Source: Helicobacter mustelae
Lineage (GTDB): Bacteria; Campylobacterota; Campylobacteria; Campylobacterales; Helicobacteraceae
Direction of reading: 5' to 3'
Assembly: GCF_900476215.1 (NCBI RefSeq)
Contig: NZ_LS483446.1
Coordinates: forward strand, 620,001-684,000
DNA length: 64,000 bases
The notes under the pieces were generated by a model. That model saw only the letters and a program-made list of their open reading frames with translations. It was not told the origin of the DNA and did no database searches. Position 1 is the stretch's first letter. Every line of letters starts with the position of its first letter. Position numbers and translations under genes: made by a program. Below are positions 1 through 8,036 of the stretch, piece after piece.

Positions 1-191
1 ATTTGGTGGCTTGCATCCAAGCCAATGGCTTTTTGTATGGGCAGATCCGTCTGATGATGGGGGCGGTTTTGGCATACTCTCGCAAAGAGCTCACATACGA
101 GGAATTGGAGTTGCAGGTCCTTGCAAAAAAGCGTTTTTATAGCATTCCTGCCAGCCCTAATGGCCTTTATTTGAGCAAGATATTTTATTAA
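1..191 (+). CDS. truA: tRNA pseudouridine synthase A, C-terminal fragment
   Basis: Partial gene entering from the left edge; only about 63 C-terminal residues are present. TruA isomerises uridines 38-40 in the tRNA anticodon stem. The tail has the family pattern: an R-x-MMGAVL helix, an acidic helix, then K-x-RFY and the closing ASPNGLYL motif shortly before the stop. The frame is open to the first base, so the start lies outside the window. rplM follows after a 76-base gap. The identification rests on the C-terminal signature only, but that signature is distinctive. Confidence 0.85.
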   Translation, partial: LVACIQANGFLYGQIRLMMGAVLAYSRKELTYEELELQVLAKKRFYSIPASPNGLYLSKIFY

Positions 192-267
192 TCTTTGCTT
201 AAATTCAGTAAAATTTAAGTTTTAAAAATTATAATTCTGACTTTATCACAAAATAAAGGTTTGATCT

Positions 268-693
268 ATGGAATTGACAAAAACCGCTAAGGTAAAGGAA
301 TTGAACCGCAATTGGATCGTACTTGATGCAAAAGACAAGACTTTTGGTCGTTTGGTGAGTGAGATCGCGGTGTTGTTGCGAGGGAAGCATAAGCCTTGCT
401 TCACTCCAAATGTGGATTGTGGTGATTTTGTTGTAGTCATCAATGCGACTGCTGTGAAATTTTCTGGAATGAAATTGGAAGATAAAGAGTATTTCACGCA
501 TTCTGGATATTTTGGTAGTACAAAAAGCAAAACCCTTAAAGAAATGTTGGAAAAAAGCCCTGAAAAGCTTTATTACCTGGCTGTTAGGGGTATGTTACCA
601 AAAACAAATCTAGCCCGATCTATGATCAAGAAGTTAAAAGTATATAGAGGTGCAGAGCATCCTCATACTGCACAAGTATCAAAAAGTAAGTAA
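268..693 (+). CDS. rplM: 50S ribosomal protein L13
   Basis: L13 is an early-assembling protein of the large ribosomal subunit. The 141-residue length is normal. Visible family features are the N-terminal [20 protein letters not shown] block, the LRGKHKP segment, D[10 protein letters not shown], and the C-terminal LPK[21 protein letters not shown] signature. The ATG follows an AAAGG-type ribosome site. It is followed nine bases later by rpsI, the usual bacterial L13-S9 pair, which is presumably co-transcribed. Confidence 0.97.
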   Translation: MELTKTAKVKELNRNWIVLDAKDKTFGRLVSEIAVLLRGKHKPCFTPNVDCGDFVVVINATAVKFSGMKLEDKEYFTHSGYFGSTKSKTLKEMLEKSPEKLYYLAVRGMLPKTNLARSMIKKLKVYRGAEHPHTAQVSKSK

Positions 694-702
694 GGATAAA
701 AG

Positions 703-1092
703 ATGGCAAAAGTTTATGCAACTGGAAAAAGAAAAACTGCTATTGCAAAAGTGTGGTTAACTCATGGTACGGGAAAACTGATTGTTAATGCCATGGATTT
801 GGATACTTGGCTTGGTGGGCGCGAAGCAATTAAGATGAAGGTGATGCAGCCTTTGGTATTGACCAATCAAAACAAATCCGTAGACATCGTGGCTGTGACT
901 TTTGGCGGTGGTTATTCTGCGCAAGCAGAGGCACTAAGACATGGGATCTCCAAGGCATTAAATGCTTATGACATCGCATTTCGCGCGATTCTAAAACCCA
1001 AGGGGTTGCTCACAAGAGATGCTAGAGTGGTAGAGCGCAAAAAATATGGAAAAAGAAAGGCAAGAAGAAGCCCTCAATTCTCCAAGAGATAA
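703..1092 (+). CDS. rpsI: 30S ribosomal protein S9
   Basis: S9 is a small-subunit protein whose basic C-terminal tail reaches the P-site tRNA. The 129-residue product begins with the typical [13 protein letters not shown] block and contains the [19 protein letters not shown] helix. It ends in the conserved [18 protein letters not shown] tail, whose last Lys-Arg is diagnostic. It forms the rplM-rpsI operon. A 476-base gap follows before the por operon. Confidence 0.97.
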   Translation: MAKVYATGKRKTAIAKVWLTHGTGKLIVNAMDLDTWLGGREAIKMKVMQPLVLTNQNKSVDIVAVTFGGGYSAQAEALRHGISKALNAYDIAFRAILKPKGLLTRDARVVERKKYGKRKARRSPQFSKR

Positions 1093-1568
1093 TTTTTTAT
1101 CCCCATTTCTCTCCCTCTGGGGTAGAGGAACGGAATAATACAAGTCCTGACAAAATAAAACTCATAAAGACAAAAATTCTTCTGTTTCCCGCTCTTGTAT
1201 TTTTAGGTTTCTTCATCATTAGCTGGATTGATGGGGCGCAAGCGTTTGTATTCTGTGTTGAGATTTGTTCACGTTGCTTGCTGAACTTATTTTTTGTTTC
1301 TTTGGCGGAAATTTCAAGATCTGCTGTCTGGTTTTTCTCAAGGGCATTTATGTCTTTGTACCCCAGATTCTAAAACCCTCTCTTGTTGCTTTTGCTTTCT
1401 TAGCTTCTTGATTTTTTTCATCTTTGTGGCTATGGCATTTTCACTGGGATAAATCTTCTCTCTCCTTCTTATTTTTCTCTGATTATGGCTTACTTGTTCA
1501 ATAAAGTTTAATATAATACAGCGCTATTTTCCAAAATAGTTGGGTTTATTCTTTAAAAGGAGAAGATA
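1093..1568. other. Gap between rpsI and porG with a possible decayed minus-strand frame
   Basis: This 476-base gap contains no convincing intact gene. On the minus strand 1097-1369 is open for about 90 codons. It reads as a Lys/Glu/Gln-rich stretch and then a short segment starting Met-Met-Lys-Lys-Pro with one hydrophobic stretch, ending just past the rpsI stop. A second open piece in another frame lies upstream at roughly 1370-1490. No credible start or ribosome site joins them, so this looks like a degraded gene or chance openness on a purine-rich strand. The last 60 bases (TATAAT-like sequence and AAAAGGAGAAG) belong to the porG promoter and ribosome site. Confidence 0.35.
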
Positions 1569-2129
1569 ATGTTAGAAATTCGATGGCATTCTCGGGCTGG
1601 TCAAGGGGCAGTTACGGGTGCAAAAGGTTTGGCAGATGTAGTGGCAGGTAAGGGGAAGCAGGTACAGGCCTTTGCTTTTTATGGTTCTGCCAAAAGAGGA
1701 ACGGCGATGACTGCGTATAATCGCGTGGATGAATCTCCCATATTAAATCACGAGAAGTTTATGCAACCAGATTATGTTTTGGTCATTGATCCGGGTTTGC
1801 CTTTTATCGTAGATATTTGCGCCCATGAGAAGCCAGATACTAAGTATATTATCACTACACATTTGAGCAAGGAAGAATTACTGCAAAAAAAACCAGAATT
1901 GCAGGGCAAGCAGGTTTATACCCTGGATTGCATCAAAATCTCTTTGGATACCATTGGAAAGCCTATCCCCAATGCCCCAATGCTAGGCGCATTGATGAAG
2001 GTTTCCAAGATTTTGGAATTGGATTATTTTTTGGAAGCGTTTATTAAGCTTTTGGGGAAAAAGCTCCCGCAAAAAATCATCGATGCGAACAAAGAAGCGA
2101 TTGTTCGAGCTTATAACGAAGTAAAATAA
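1569..2129 (+). CDS. porG: Pyruvate:flavodoxin/ferredoxin oxidoreductase, gamma subunit
   Basis: First gene of the four-gene POR operon, which makes the oxygen-sensitive enzyme converting pyruvate plus CoA to acetyl-CoA and CO2 while reducing flavodoxin or ferredoxin. The 186-residue product has the gamma-domain opening RWHSRAGQGAVTGAKGLA, a glycine-rich binding loop, and the FAFYGSAKRGTAMTAYNRV segment typical of the family. Strong ribosome site AAAGGAGAAG before the ATG. It is 10 bases from porD; the H. pylori gene order (gamma, delta, alpha, beta) is conserved. The gene is called porC in some annotations. Confidence 0.93.
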   Translation: MLEIRWHSRAGQGAVTGAKGLADVVAGKGKQVQAFAFYGSAKRGTAMTAYNRVDESPILNHEKFMQPDYVLVIDPGLPFIVDICAHEKPDTKYIITTHLSKEELLQKKPELQGKQVYTLDCIKISLDTIGKPIPNAPMLGALMKVSKILELDYFLEAFIKLLGKKLPQKIIDANKEAIVRAYNEVK

Positions 2130-2139
2130 GGAGTACAAC

Positions 2140-2538
2140 ATGGATGACAAAAAAGGTTGGAATGAATTTGAAATTGGTTCAGTGTTGTTTCCATTTGAAG
2201 AAAATGGCATGGAAGCACAGGAGAAAATGAGAGCTGATAGATCCTACACACAAAATAGCTCAAGAACTGCAAGTGTCTCACATTGGAGAGTGCAAAAACC
2301 CGTGCATAATCACGATCATTGTATCAATTGTTTTTTTTGCTGGGTGTATTGCCCAGATGCCTCTATCGTGGCCAAAGATGATCAAATGAGTGGGGTGGAT
2401 TATATGCATTGCAAGGGTTGTGGTGTTTGTGTTTCTGTTTGTCCAACCAATCCCAAGTCGCTTTTGATGTTTGATGAATATGAAAGCAATGAAGATGCAA
2501 TTAAACAATGGCCTAAAAAAGAAGCAAAACAGAAATAA
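2140..2538 (+). CDS. porD: Pyruvate:flavodoxin oxidoreductase, delta subunit (2[4Fe-4S] ferredoxin-like)
   Basis: Electron-transfer subunit of POR. The 132-residue product carries two [4Fe-4S] motifs in its C-terminal half: CINCFFCWVYCP and CKGCGVCVSVCP, each CxxCxxCxxxCP. The N-terminal 50 residues are the extension seen in Helicobacter PorD. The gene lies between porG (10-base gap) and porA (11-base gap), each with a GGAG ribosome site. There is a T8 run in the first cluster codons (near 2330), which I take as ordinary. Confidence 0.95.
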   Translation: MDDKKGWNEFEIGSVLFPFEENGMEAQEKMRADRSYTQNSSRTASVSHWRVQKPVHNHDHCINCFFCWVYCPDASIVAKDDQMSGVDYMHCKGCGVCVSVCPTNPKSLLMFDEYESNEDAIKQWPKKEAKQK

Positions 2539-2549
2539 GGAGAGTAAGA

Positions 2550-3773
2550 ATGGCGTTAAAATATGAATTATCAAAAGTAGAGGTATGGGATGGAAACATG
2601 GCGGCAAGCCATGCGTTGAGACAGGCTCAGGTTGATGTTGTAGCAGCATATCCTATCACTCCCTCTACTCCTATTGTGCAAAACTATGGAAAATTTGTAA
2701 GCGATGGTTATGTTGATGGCGAGTTTGTGATGGTGGAATCTGAACATGCTGCTATGAGTGCGTGTGTGGGCGCTGCTGCTGCTGGTGGTAGGGTGGCGAC
2801 AGCGACAAGTTCTCAGGGGTTTGCATTGATGGTGGAGGTGCTCTATCAGGGATCGGGCATGCGTGTTCCCCTGGTGCTCAATCTTGTCAATCGTGCGCTC
2901 GCATCTCCGCTCAATGTCAATGGCGATCATTCTGATATGTATTTGAGTAGAGACTGTGGATGGATTAGCCTTTGTGCCTTTAATCCTCAAGAAGCTTATG
3001 ATTTCAATCTTATGGCATTTAAAATCGGGGAGGATTTGCGCGTAAGAATCCCAGTGATTGTAAATCAGGATGGGTTTATTTGTTCTCATACGGCCCAAAA
3101 TGTCGCACCTTTGAGTGATGAGGAGGCCTATGCTTTTGTTGGGGATTATCAGCAAAAAAATGCCATGCTTAACTTCGCTAAGCCCGTGACCTATGGATCG
3201 CAGGCAGAGGAAGATTGGCATTTTGAACATAAGGCCCAGCTCCATCATGATCTCATGCATTCTTCTGCAGTGATTGAGGAGGTTTTTGAGCTCTTTGCTA
3301 AAAAAACTGGTAGGAAATATAATCTAGTAGAAAAGTATGACATGGAGGATGCGGAAGTGGCGATTGTGGCTATTGGCACGACTGTAGAATCTGCTAGAAT
3401 TGCAGCGCATCAAGCAAGAAAAGAGGGGATCAAAGCGGGTGTGGTGTCTTTCCATACATTGAGACCCTTCCCCTATAAACTTGTAGGAGAGGCACTCAAG
3501 CACTGCAAGGCCATTGCCATGCTAGATCGCAGTTCACCAGCAGGCGCCATGGGCATGCTCTTTAATGAAGTGGGGGTGGCAGTGCTAGATAGCGCAGAAA
3601 ATCACAATCCTATTTTGTCCAATTATATCTATGGCCTTGGTGGACGTGACATCACGCAGAATGATCTTTTGGGAGTTTATAAAGATCTTGATGCCAGTTT
3701 AAAGGCAGGAAAACTCACACATCCCAGACAGCAGTTTATCGGACTTCGCGGTAAAGCAATGGCTTTTAATTGA
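2550..3773 (+). CDS. porA: Pyruvate:flavodoxin oxidoreductase, alpha subunit
   Basis: The alpha subunit provides the pyrimidine-binding side of the thiamine diphosphate site and the CoA/transketolase C-terminal domain. It is 407 residues, normal for separate alpha chains. The conserved YPITPSTPI motif lies near residue 35, followed by VESEHAAMSACVGAAAAGGR, the region that holds the cofactor-activating glutamate, and TATSSQGFALM. The second domain has VAIGTTVESAR and LRPFP. porB follows after 10 bases. Confidence 0.95.
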   Translation: MALKYELSKVEVWDGNMAASHALRQAQVDVVAAYPITPSTPIVQNYGKFVSDGYVDGEFVMVESEHAAMSACVGAAAAGGRVATATSSQGFALMVEVLYQGSGMRVPLVLNLVNRALASPLNVNGDHSDMYLSRDCGWISLCAFNPQEAYDFNLMAFKIGEDLRVRIPVIVNQDGFICSHTAQNVAPLSDEEAYAFVGDYQQKNAMLNFAKPVTYGSQAEEDWHFEHKAQLHHDLMHSSAVIEEVFELFAKKTGRKYNLVEKYDMEDAEVAIVAIGTTVESARIAAHQARKEGIKAGVVSFHTLRPFPYKLVGEALKHCKAIAMLDRSSPAGAMGMLFNEVGVAVLDSAENHNPILSNYIYGLGGRDITQNDLLGVYKDLDASLKAGKLTHPRQQFIGLRGKAMAFN

Positions 3774-3783
3774 GGAGAATACA

Positions 3784-4728
3784 ATGACAAAAGAAATCAA
3801 AAATCTAAAACAATTTCAAAAATCAGCAGAAAAATTTGAAGGTGCCAATCTCCTTTGTCCGGGCTGTGCTCATGGGATGATTATCCGAGAGATCCTTAAT
3901 GTGGTAGAGGGGCCAATGGTGATTGGAAATTCTACAGGATGTATCGAAGTATCCACTGCTGTGTATCCCTATACTTCTTGGGATGTGCCCTGGATTCACA
4001 TTGGATTTGAGAATGGATCCACTGCTGTGGCAGGCGTGGAGACCATGTACAAGGCGCTTGCAAAAAAAGGAAAATATCAGGGGCAAAAACCTCGATTTAT
4101 TGCATTTGGTGGAGATGGTGCGACTTATGATATTGGATTCCAGTGGATCAGCGGCTGCTTTGAGAGAGGACATGACATCACTTATGTATGTTTTGACAAT
4201 GAAGTCTATGCCAATACCGGTGGGCAAAGAAGCGGATCTACTCCCATAGGATCTTCTACCTCTACCACTCCAGCAGGCAAGGTGAGCTATGGCAAAAAAG
4301 AAAGAAAAAAAGACATGCTTGCCATCATGGCATCCCATGGCTCTCCTTATGTCGCGCAAGTCGCTCCCAACAAATGGAAGGACATGAACAAAAAAATCAA
4401 GCAGGCTATCGATGCAGAGGGCCCCACCTTCATCAATGCTTTGAGTGCTTGCACAACAGAATGGAGATTTGATTCTCATAGCACTGTGGATATCATGGAT
4501 CTAGCAGTGGATTCCTTGGTGTTTCCTCTTTATGAGATTGTCAATGGAAATGAGCTAAACATCACCTATCGTCCCAAAAACATCATTCCTGTGAGAGATT
4601 ATTTGGGCGCGCAGGGTAGATTTAAACATCTCTTCAAGCCTGAGAATGAACATATCATCGAGCAATTTCAAAAAGATGTTGATAAGAAGTGGGAGTTTTT
4701 GCAGCGCAGAGAAGAGGCTAGGGTATAA
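3784..4728 (+). CDS. porB: Pyruvate:flavodoxin oxidoreductase, beta subunit
   Basis: Thiamine diphosphate-binding subunit (314 residues). The cofactor motif is visible as GGDGATYDIGFQ followed about 25 residues later by CFDNEVYANTGGQRS. The CPGCAH motif near residue 25 and a later Cys-Thr-Thr supply proximal [4Fe-4S] ligands. It is the last gene of porGDAB. Downstream 4729-4819 carries no gene, and the next gene is convergent. Confidence 0.95.
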   Translation: MTKEIKNLKQFQKSAEKFEGANLLCPGCAHGMIIREILNVVEGPMVIGNSTGCIEVSTAVYPYTSWDVPWIHIGFENGSTAVAGVETMYKALAKKGKYQGQKPRFIAFGGDGATYDIGFQWISGCFERGHDITYVCFDNEVYANTGGQRSGSTPIGSSTSTTPAGKVSYGKKERKKDMLAIMASHGSPYVAQVAPNKWKDMNKKIKQAIDAEGPTFINALSACTTEWRFDSHSTVDIMDLAVDSLVFPLYEIVNGNELNITYRPKNIIPVRDYLGAQGRFKHLFKPENEHIIEQFQKDVDKKWEFLQRREEARV

Positions 4729-4819
4729 AAGGAGAGGGATGGGGGAGAGAGGACTCACCACTTTGTGGATGGGTTGAAGTTCTACCCGATTTGGATTGGG
4801 TTGATGTGAGGAGAGCTTG

Positions 4820-5041
4820 TTATTTGTCGTATTGTTTGATGATATCTAGCAATAAATCAAGCTTCTTGCTTTTTTCGTAATGATGGAGAAGGACGCAGGC
4901 CCAATAAGGAACGCCTTTTGACTTCCAGTTGGCGATGGAGTGGTAATTCATGTCCACCATCCTGGCAAACTCTCCCTTTGTGATGCGCAGCTGCTTGAGC
5001 TTCTCTGAAAATTCCGTATAATCCATATTCAACTCTTTCAT
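4820..5041 (-). CDS. Small helix-turn-helix protein of unknown role
   Basis: Short protein (73 residues from the ATG chosen here; 85 if the upstream ATG at 5077 is used). The core reads as two helices around KGEFARMVDMNYHSIANWKSK, which fits an XRE/Cro-like helix-turn-helix with a recognition helix, followed by a charged LLLDIIKQYDK tail. I chose the shorter start because a TGn-TAGAAT promoter-like element lies just before it, inside the longer frame; an ATG at 5026 with weak AAAGAG spacing is also possible. It stands alone between porB and the pab genes. The target is unknown; it could be a small regulator or a phage-derived remnant. Confidence 0.6.
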   Translation of the reverse strand: MKELNMDYTEFSEKLKQLRITKGEFARMVDMNYHSIANWKSKGVPYWACVLLHHYEKSKKLDLLLDIIKQYDK

Positions 5042-5238
5042 GACTGCTTTTATTCTAACATATTTTTTGACATTCAAAAATAATATTTTTAACTATAAAA
5101 TGTTATTTTATTGAAGATTGGGTAAAAATGACAATTGTGAAGAATTCTGAAAAATGTTAGGCAAAAGTGCCCAATAGATGGTGTTTCACGGCAAATAGTG
5201 GCAGCCCCTAGTGATAAAGATTGTCAAAGAATGTGGCA

Positions 5239-5257
5239 GGGAAGTTGGTGTGATACC
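5239..5257 (+). promoter_or_regulatory. Cobalamin-riboswitch-like core motif upstream of pabB (doubtful)
   Basis: The sequence matches GGGAAnnnGGTGnnAnnCC, the central core of cobalamin riboswitches, and the flanking GTTGG/CCGGC can pair as the P5 stem does. The expected downstream CCCGC-n-ACTG part is not visible; the following bases are TTGGGATTATCATAAG. It therefore could be a divergent or decayed aptamer or a chance match. It lies 42 bases upstream of the pabB start on the same strand. Confidence 0.2.
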
Positions 5258-5298
5258 GGCTTGGGATTATCATAAGAGATTGTAGAGTCGGAGAAGAT

Positions 5299-6969
5299 AT
5301 GATTTTTGGAGAATATCTCTATACGCAAAGCGTGTGTAAAATTGTAGCATTTTGTAAAGAAGAATTTTTGCTTGCGCTAAAAAAACTAGATGACTTGCGT
5401 AGGGATGGCTATTTGGTAGGCTATATTCGATATGAGGCCTATCATCTTTTTTCGGAGGAATCCTATTCTTGTGCTCTCCCATTGCTTTACTTCGAGCTTT
5501 TCAAAAAACGAGAAATTTATAATAACGCAGAAAAAAGCAACAAAATTTTTTATCCTAGCGTGATGAAATCTCAAGGTTTTTCCACTTATGCCAAGAGAAT
5601 TTCTCAAATCAAAACTGCAATCAAGCGCGGAGATACCTATCAGCTCAACTACACCTACAAAATCAAACTCCTTAGCCACTGTGATTCCCCAAGTATCTTT
5701 TCTCAAATTCTATCAAACCAGCAAACCCCCTATAGTGCATGGATTTCCAATGAATATGAGGAGATTTTTTCTTTTTCTCCAGAGTTGTTTTTTGAATTGC
5801 GGGGCGATGAGATTATTACTAAACCAATGAAAGGGACAATTGGGCGCTCTAGGGATTTGCAACAAGATGAAGGGTTGAAAAAATTTCTATCCAGTGATGT
5901 CAAAAATCGTAGTGAAAATGTGATGATTGTGGATTTATTGCGCAATGATTTGAGCAAAATCTCTGAAGCAATAGAGGTGCCAGCTCTCTTTGAGGTGATC
6001 ACGCTAAAGACCTTGCATCAGATGATTTCCACCATCAAAGCAAAGTTGCGCCAAAACGTTAGTTTTGCAGAGATTTTTTTAGCCCTCTTTCCCTGTGGCT
6101 CTGTCACAGGTACTCCTAAAAAAAAGACGCTAGAAATCATTCAAGCCCTAGAGGGGTATGAGCGTGGTGTGTATTGCGGCATGATTGGAGTGATGGATGG
6201 GGATGGCATGTGTTTTAGTGTGCCCATTCGCACTCTTACCAAAGATGCAGAGGGTTTGAGTCTTTGTGTGGGAAGCGGGATTGTTTGGGATAGTGATGCG
6301 CGTGCAGAATATGAAGAAAGCCTGCTAAAATCGCAATTCATTTACCCTCAAATCCATTTTTCTTTGATTGAGACTATGCGTGTGCGTGGGGGAAAGATTC
6401 AGAATTTTTCTTTGCACAAAAAGAGGCTTTTAAAATCCGTGCGTTATTTTGGCTTTTGTAAACCAGATCTATCCAAGCTCTCCTATGGAGAGGATGGTGT
6501 TTTGCGCATCGAGGTGGATAAAAAAGGCAGAATCCAGCAGGAATTTAAAAAGCTCGTGCCCATTGTGAGCACAGAGATAAAGTTTGCCCTGCGCCAAGAA
6601 TGGCGCAATGATTTTTTGCATCACAAGAGCAGCTATGCCCCATGGTATCAAGAGGCTCGCGAAAGGATTGCCAAAGGAGAGGTTTTTGATTGCATTTTTT
6701 ATAACCCAGATGGCGAGATTAGCGAGGGTGCGCGCAGTAATATTATTTTGGAGCTAGATGGGATGCTTTATACGCCTCGCAAAGAGAGTGGGCTACTCAA
6801 TGGCATCATGCGTCAAAAACTTCTCAAACAGGGAAAAATCAAAGAAAGAGCACTCTATCTCTCTGACTTGCAAGCAGCCCAAAGGATTTTTTGCATCAAT
6901 GCTCTGCGTGGAATGGTGGAGGTGTTTTGTCAAAATTTCCCCTCAATTTCAGTCGGGGGAATTTCATGA
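5299..6969 (+). CDS. pabB: Aminodeoxychorismate synthase component I fused to aminodeoxychorismate lyase
   Basis: Makes p-aminobenzoate for folate. Residues about 75-335 form the chorismate-binding domain, with KAAIKRGDTYQLNY-type and PMKGTIGRSRD motifs, LRNDLSKI, and the PCGSVTGTPKKKTLEI active-site block. Residues about 355-556 form a class IV aminotransferase/lyase domain, opening with SLIETMRVRGGKI and having a lysine in HHKSSYAPWY and SEGARSNIILE. The fusion means one chain does both the PabB and PabC steps. The start is supported by GGAGAAG. It overlaps pabA by ATGA. An A8 run (6118-6125) lies in the PabB active-site codons. Confidence 0.92.
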   Translation: MIFGEYLYTQSVCKIVAFCKEEFLLALKKLDDLRRDGYLVGYIRYEAYHLFSEESYSCALPLLYFELFKKREIYNNAEKSNKIFYPSVMKSQGFSTYAKRISQIKTAIKRGDTYQLNYTYKIKLLSHCDSPSIFSQILSNQQTPYSAWISNEYEEIFSFSPELFFELRGDEIITKPMKGTIGRSRDLQQDEGLKKFLSSDVKNRSENVMIVDLLRNDLSKISEAIEVPALFEVITLKTLHQMISTIKAKLRQNVSFAEIFLALFPCGSVTGTPKKKTLEIIQALEGYERGVYCGMIGVMDGDGMCFSVPIRTLTKDAEGLSLCVGSGIVWDSDARAEYEESLLKSQFIYPQIHFSLIETMRVRGGKIQNFSLHKKRLLKSVRYFGFCKPDLSKLSYGEDGVLRIEVDKKGRIQQEFKKLVPIVSTEIKFALRQEWRNDFLHHKSSYAPWYQEARERIAKGEVFDCIFYNPDGEISEGARSNIILELDGMLYTPRKESGLLNGIMRQKLLKQGKIKERALYLSDLQAAQRIFCINALRGMVEVFCQNFPSISVGGIS

Positions 6970-7511
6970 TTCTCCTTATAGATCATTATGATTCTTTTAC
7001 TTACAACATCGTGCATTATCTCAAGGATTTTCCTCTTTTGGTGCGCCATCCCCAGGAATTGGATAGGGAGGAAATTCATCACTATTCCCATCTTATTCTC
7101 TCTCCTGGTCCTGGCCATCCCAAAGATTGCAAGGTGGCATTAGAAATCCTAGAGTGCTATCACAAAAGTAAAAAGATTTTAGGAATTTGCTTGGGGCATC
7201 AAATTATTGCATATTATTTTGGCAGCAAGATTGCAGGGCTTAGCGCGCCCATGCATGGCAAGATTTCAAAAATTTCCATGCATCAAGGAAGGCTATTTAC
7301 GGGGATAGGGGAGGAGTTTTTTGTGGGGCGTTATCATTCTTTGCATGTGTCAGATCTTAAGCCTCCCCTGCGTGCCTGCGCATACAGCGATGATGGGATA
7401 TTGATGGCGCTGGAGCACAGAGATTTGCCCATTTTTGGATTGCAATTTCATCCCGAATCCATTTTGTCGGATTTTGGCAAAGAAATTTTGCGGAATTTTG
7501 TAATGCAGTAG
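6966..7511 (+). CDS. pabA: Aminodeoxychorismate/anthranilate synthase glutamine amidotransferase component
   Basis: Class I glutamine amidotransferase (181 residues) that supplies ammonia to PabB. It has the LLIDHYDSFTYNIV opening, LSPGPGHP oxyanion strand, the nucleophile loop GICLGHQIIAYYFG, and the His-Glu pair in FHPESIL. The start was set at the ATG overlapping the pabB stop (ATGA) because the following residues match the family N-terminus; an in-frame upstream ATG at 6891 would add 25 non-conserved residues. Since the trp genes in this window lack a TrpG, the same subunit might also serve TrpE, but a trpG elsewhere cannot be excluded. Confidence 0.92.
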   Translation: MILLIDHYDSFTYNIVHYLKDFPLLVRHPQELDREEIHHYSHLILSPGPGHPKDCKVALEILECYHKSKKILGICLGHQIIAYYFGSKIAGLSAPMHGKISKISMHQGRLFTGIGEEFFVGRYHSLHVSDLKPPLRACAYSDDGILMALEHRDLPIFGLQFHPESILSDFGKEILRNFVMQ

Positions 7512-7688
7512 AGTGGTTGATTTTGCATGCAGCAAGGCAGCCATGCCAAAGCCTGCGATGCGATGAAATTTATGCACAAAGTGTTGCCATGGGTAATATC
7601 GATGTATAAGATACTTAGGATCGCATAAAATCACGATAATTCCACACATAATACTCAAGACTCCTGCGTATAAGGCGTTTGCAAAATT
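7512..7688 (-). pseudogene. Possible remnant of a small membrane protein gene
   Basis: In the pabA-acpP gap the minus strand is open from 7688 down into pabA. Its first 55 codons look protein-like: a hydrophobic segment with ALYAGVLSIMCGIIVIL, then DPKYLIHRYYPWQHFVHKF and HRIAGFGMAALLHA, with many His and aromatic residues. The frame starts after a TAA with no good start; an ATG in another frame at about 7709 would need a frameshift. It then runs antisense through pabA. I do not recognise the family; it could be a decayed gene or chance. Confidence 0.3.
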
Positions 7689-7753
7689 TTAAGTTTCATT
7701 TTTTATAAAATTCTGCTAAAATGCCTACCTAAAATATTCTGAAGGAGATTAAG

Positions 7754-7987
7754 ATGGCGGTTTTTGATGAAGTAAAAGAAGTTGTAGTAGAGCAGTTGAG
7801 TGTCGATGCGAATCAAGTGAAGCCTGAGGCGGAATTTGTAAAAGATTTGGGTGCAGATTCACTGGATGTAGTTGAGCTTGTGATGGCCCTGGAAGAGAAG
7901 TTTGGCATTGAGATTCCAGATGAGGAAGCAGAGAAAATCAGCACTGTTGGGGATGTTGTGTCGTATATCGAGGCAAACAAAAAATAA
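7754..7987 (+). CDS. acpP: Acyl carrier protein
   Basis: 77-residue acidic carrier of growing acyl chains in type II fatty acid synthesis. The phosphopantetheine attachment site is the serine in [13 protein letters not shown], with the following helix II ([16 protein letters not shown]) as usual. The ribosome site GAAGGAG precedes the ATG, and a TAAAAT-type -10 lies around 7720. fabF follows 49 bases later and accA after that, so the group is a fatty acid synthesis operon. Confidence 0.97.
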   Translation: MAVFDEVKEVVVEQLSVDANQVKPEAEFVKDLGADSLDVVELVMALEEKFGIEIPDEEAEKISTVGDVVSYIEANKK

Positions 7988-8036
7988 ACAAGACCACGTT
8001 TTGCCAGGGCATTAAATTTATGTAGAAGGAGTTGGA

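Noticed and set aside
2571-3260. Long minus-strand frame (229 codons) opposite porA
   Set aside because: It lies wholly antisense to a well-supported gene, with His/Ile/Thr-rich composition and no family motif.
3823-4479. Long minus-strand frame (218 codons) opposite porB
   Set aside because: Shadow of the porB codons; no ribosome site or motif.
4820-5041. Toxin-antitoxin pair around the small HTH protein
   Set aside because: No partner gene of suitable size lies next to it; porB and pabB flank it.
6891-6965. Longer N-terminus for the PabA amidotransferase
   Set aside because: The extra residues are the PabB 3' end read in another frame; the ATGA overlap gives the conserved start.
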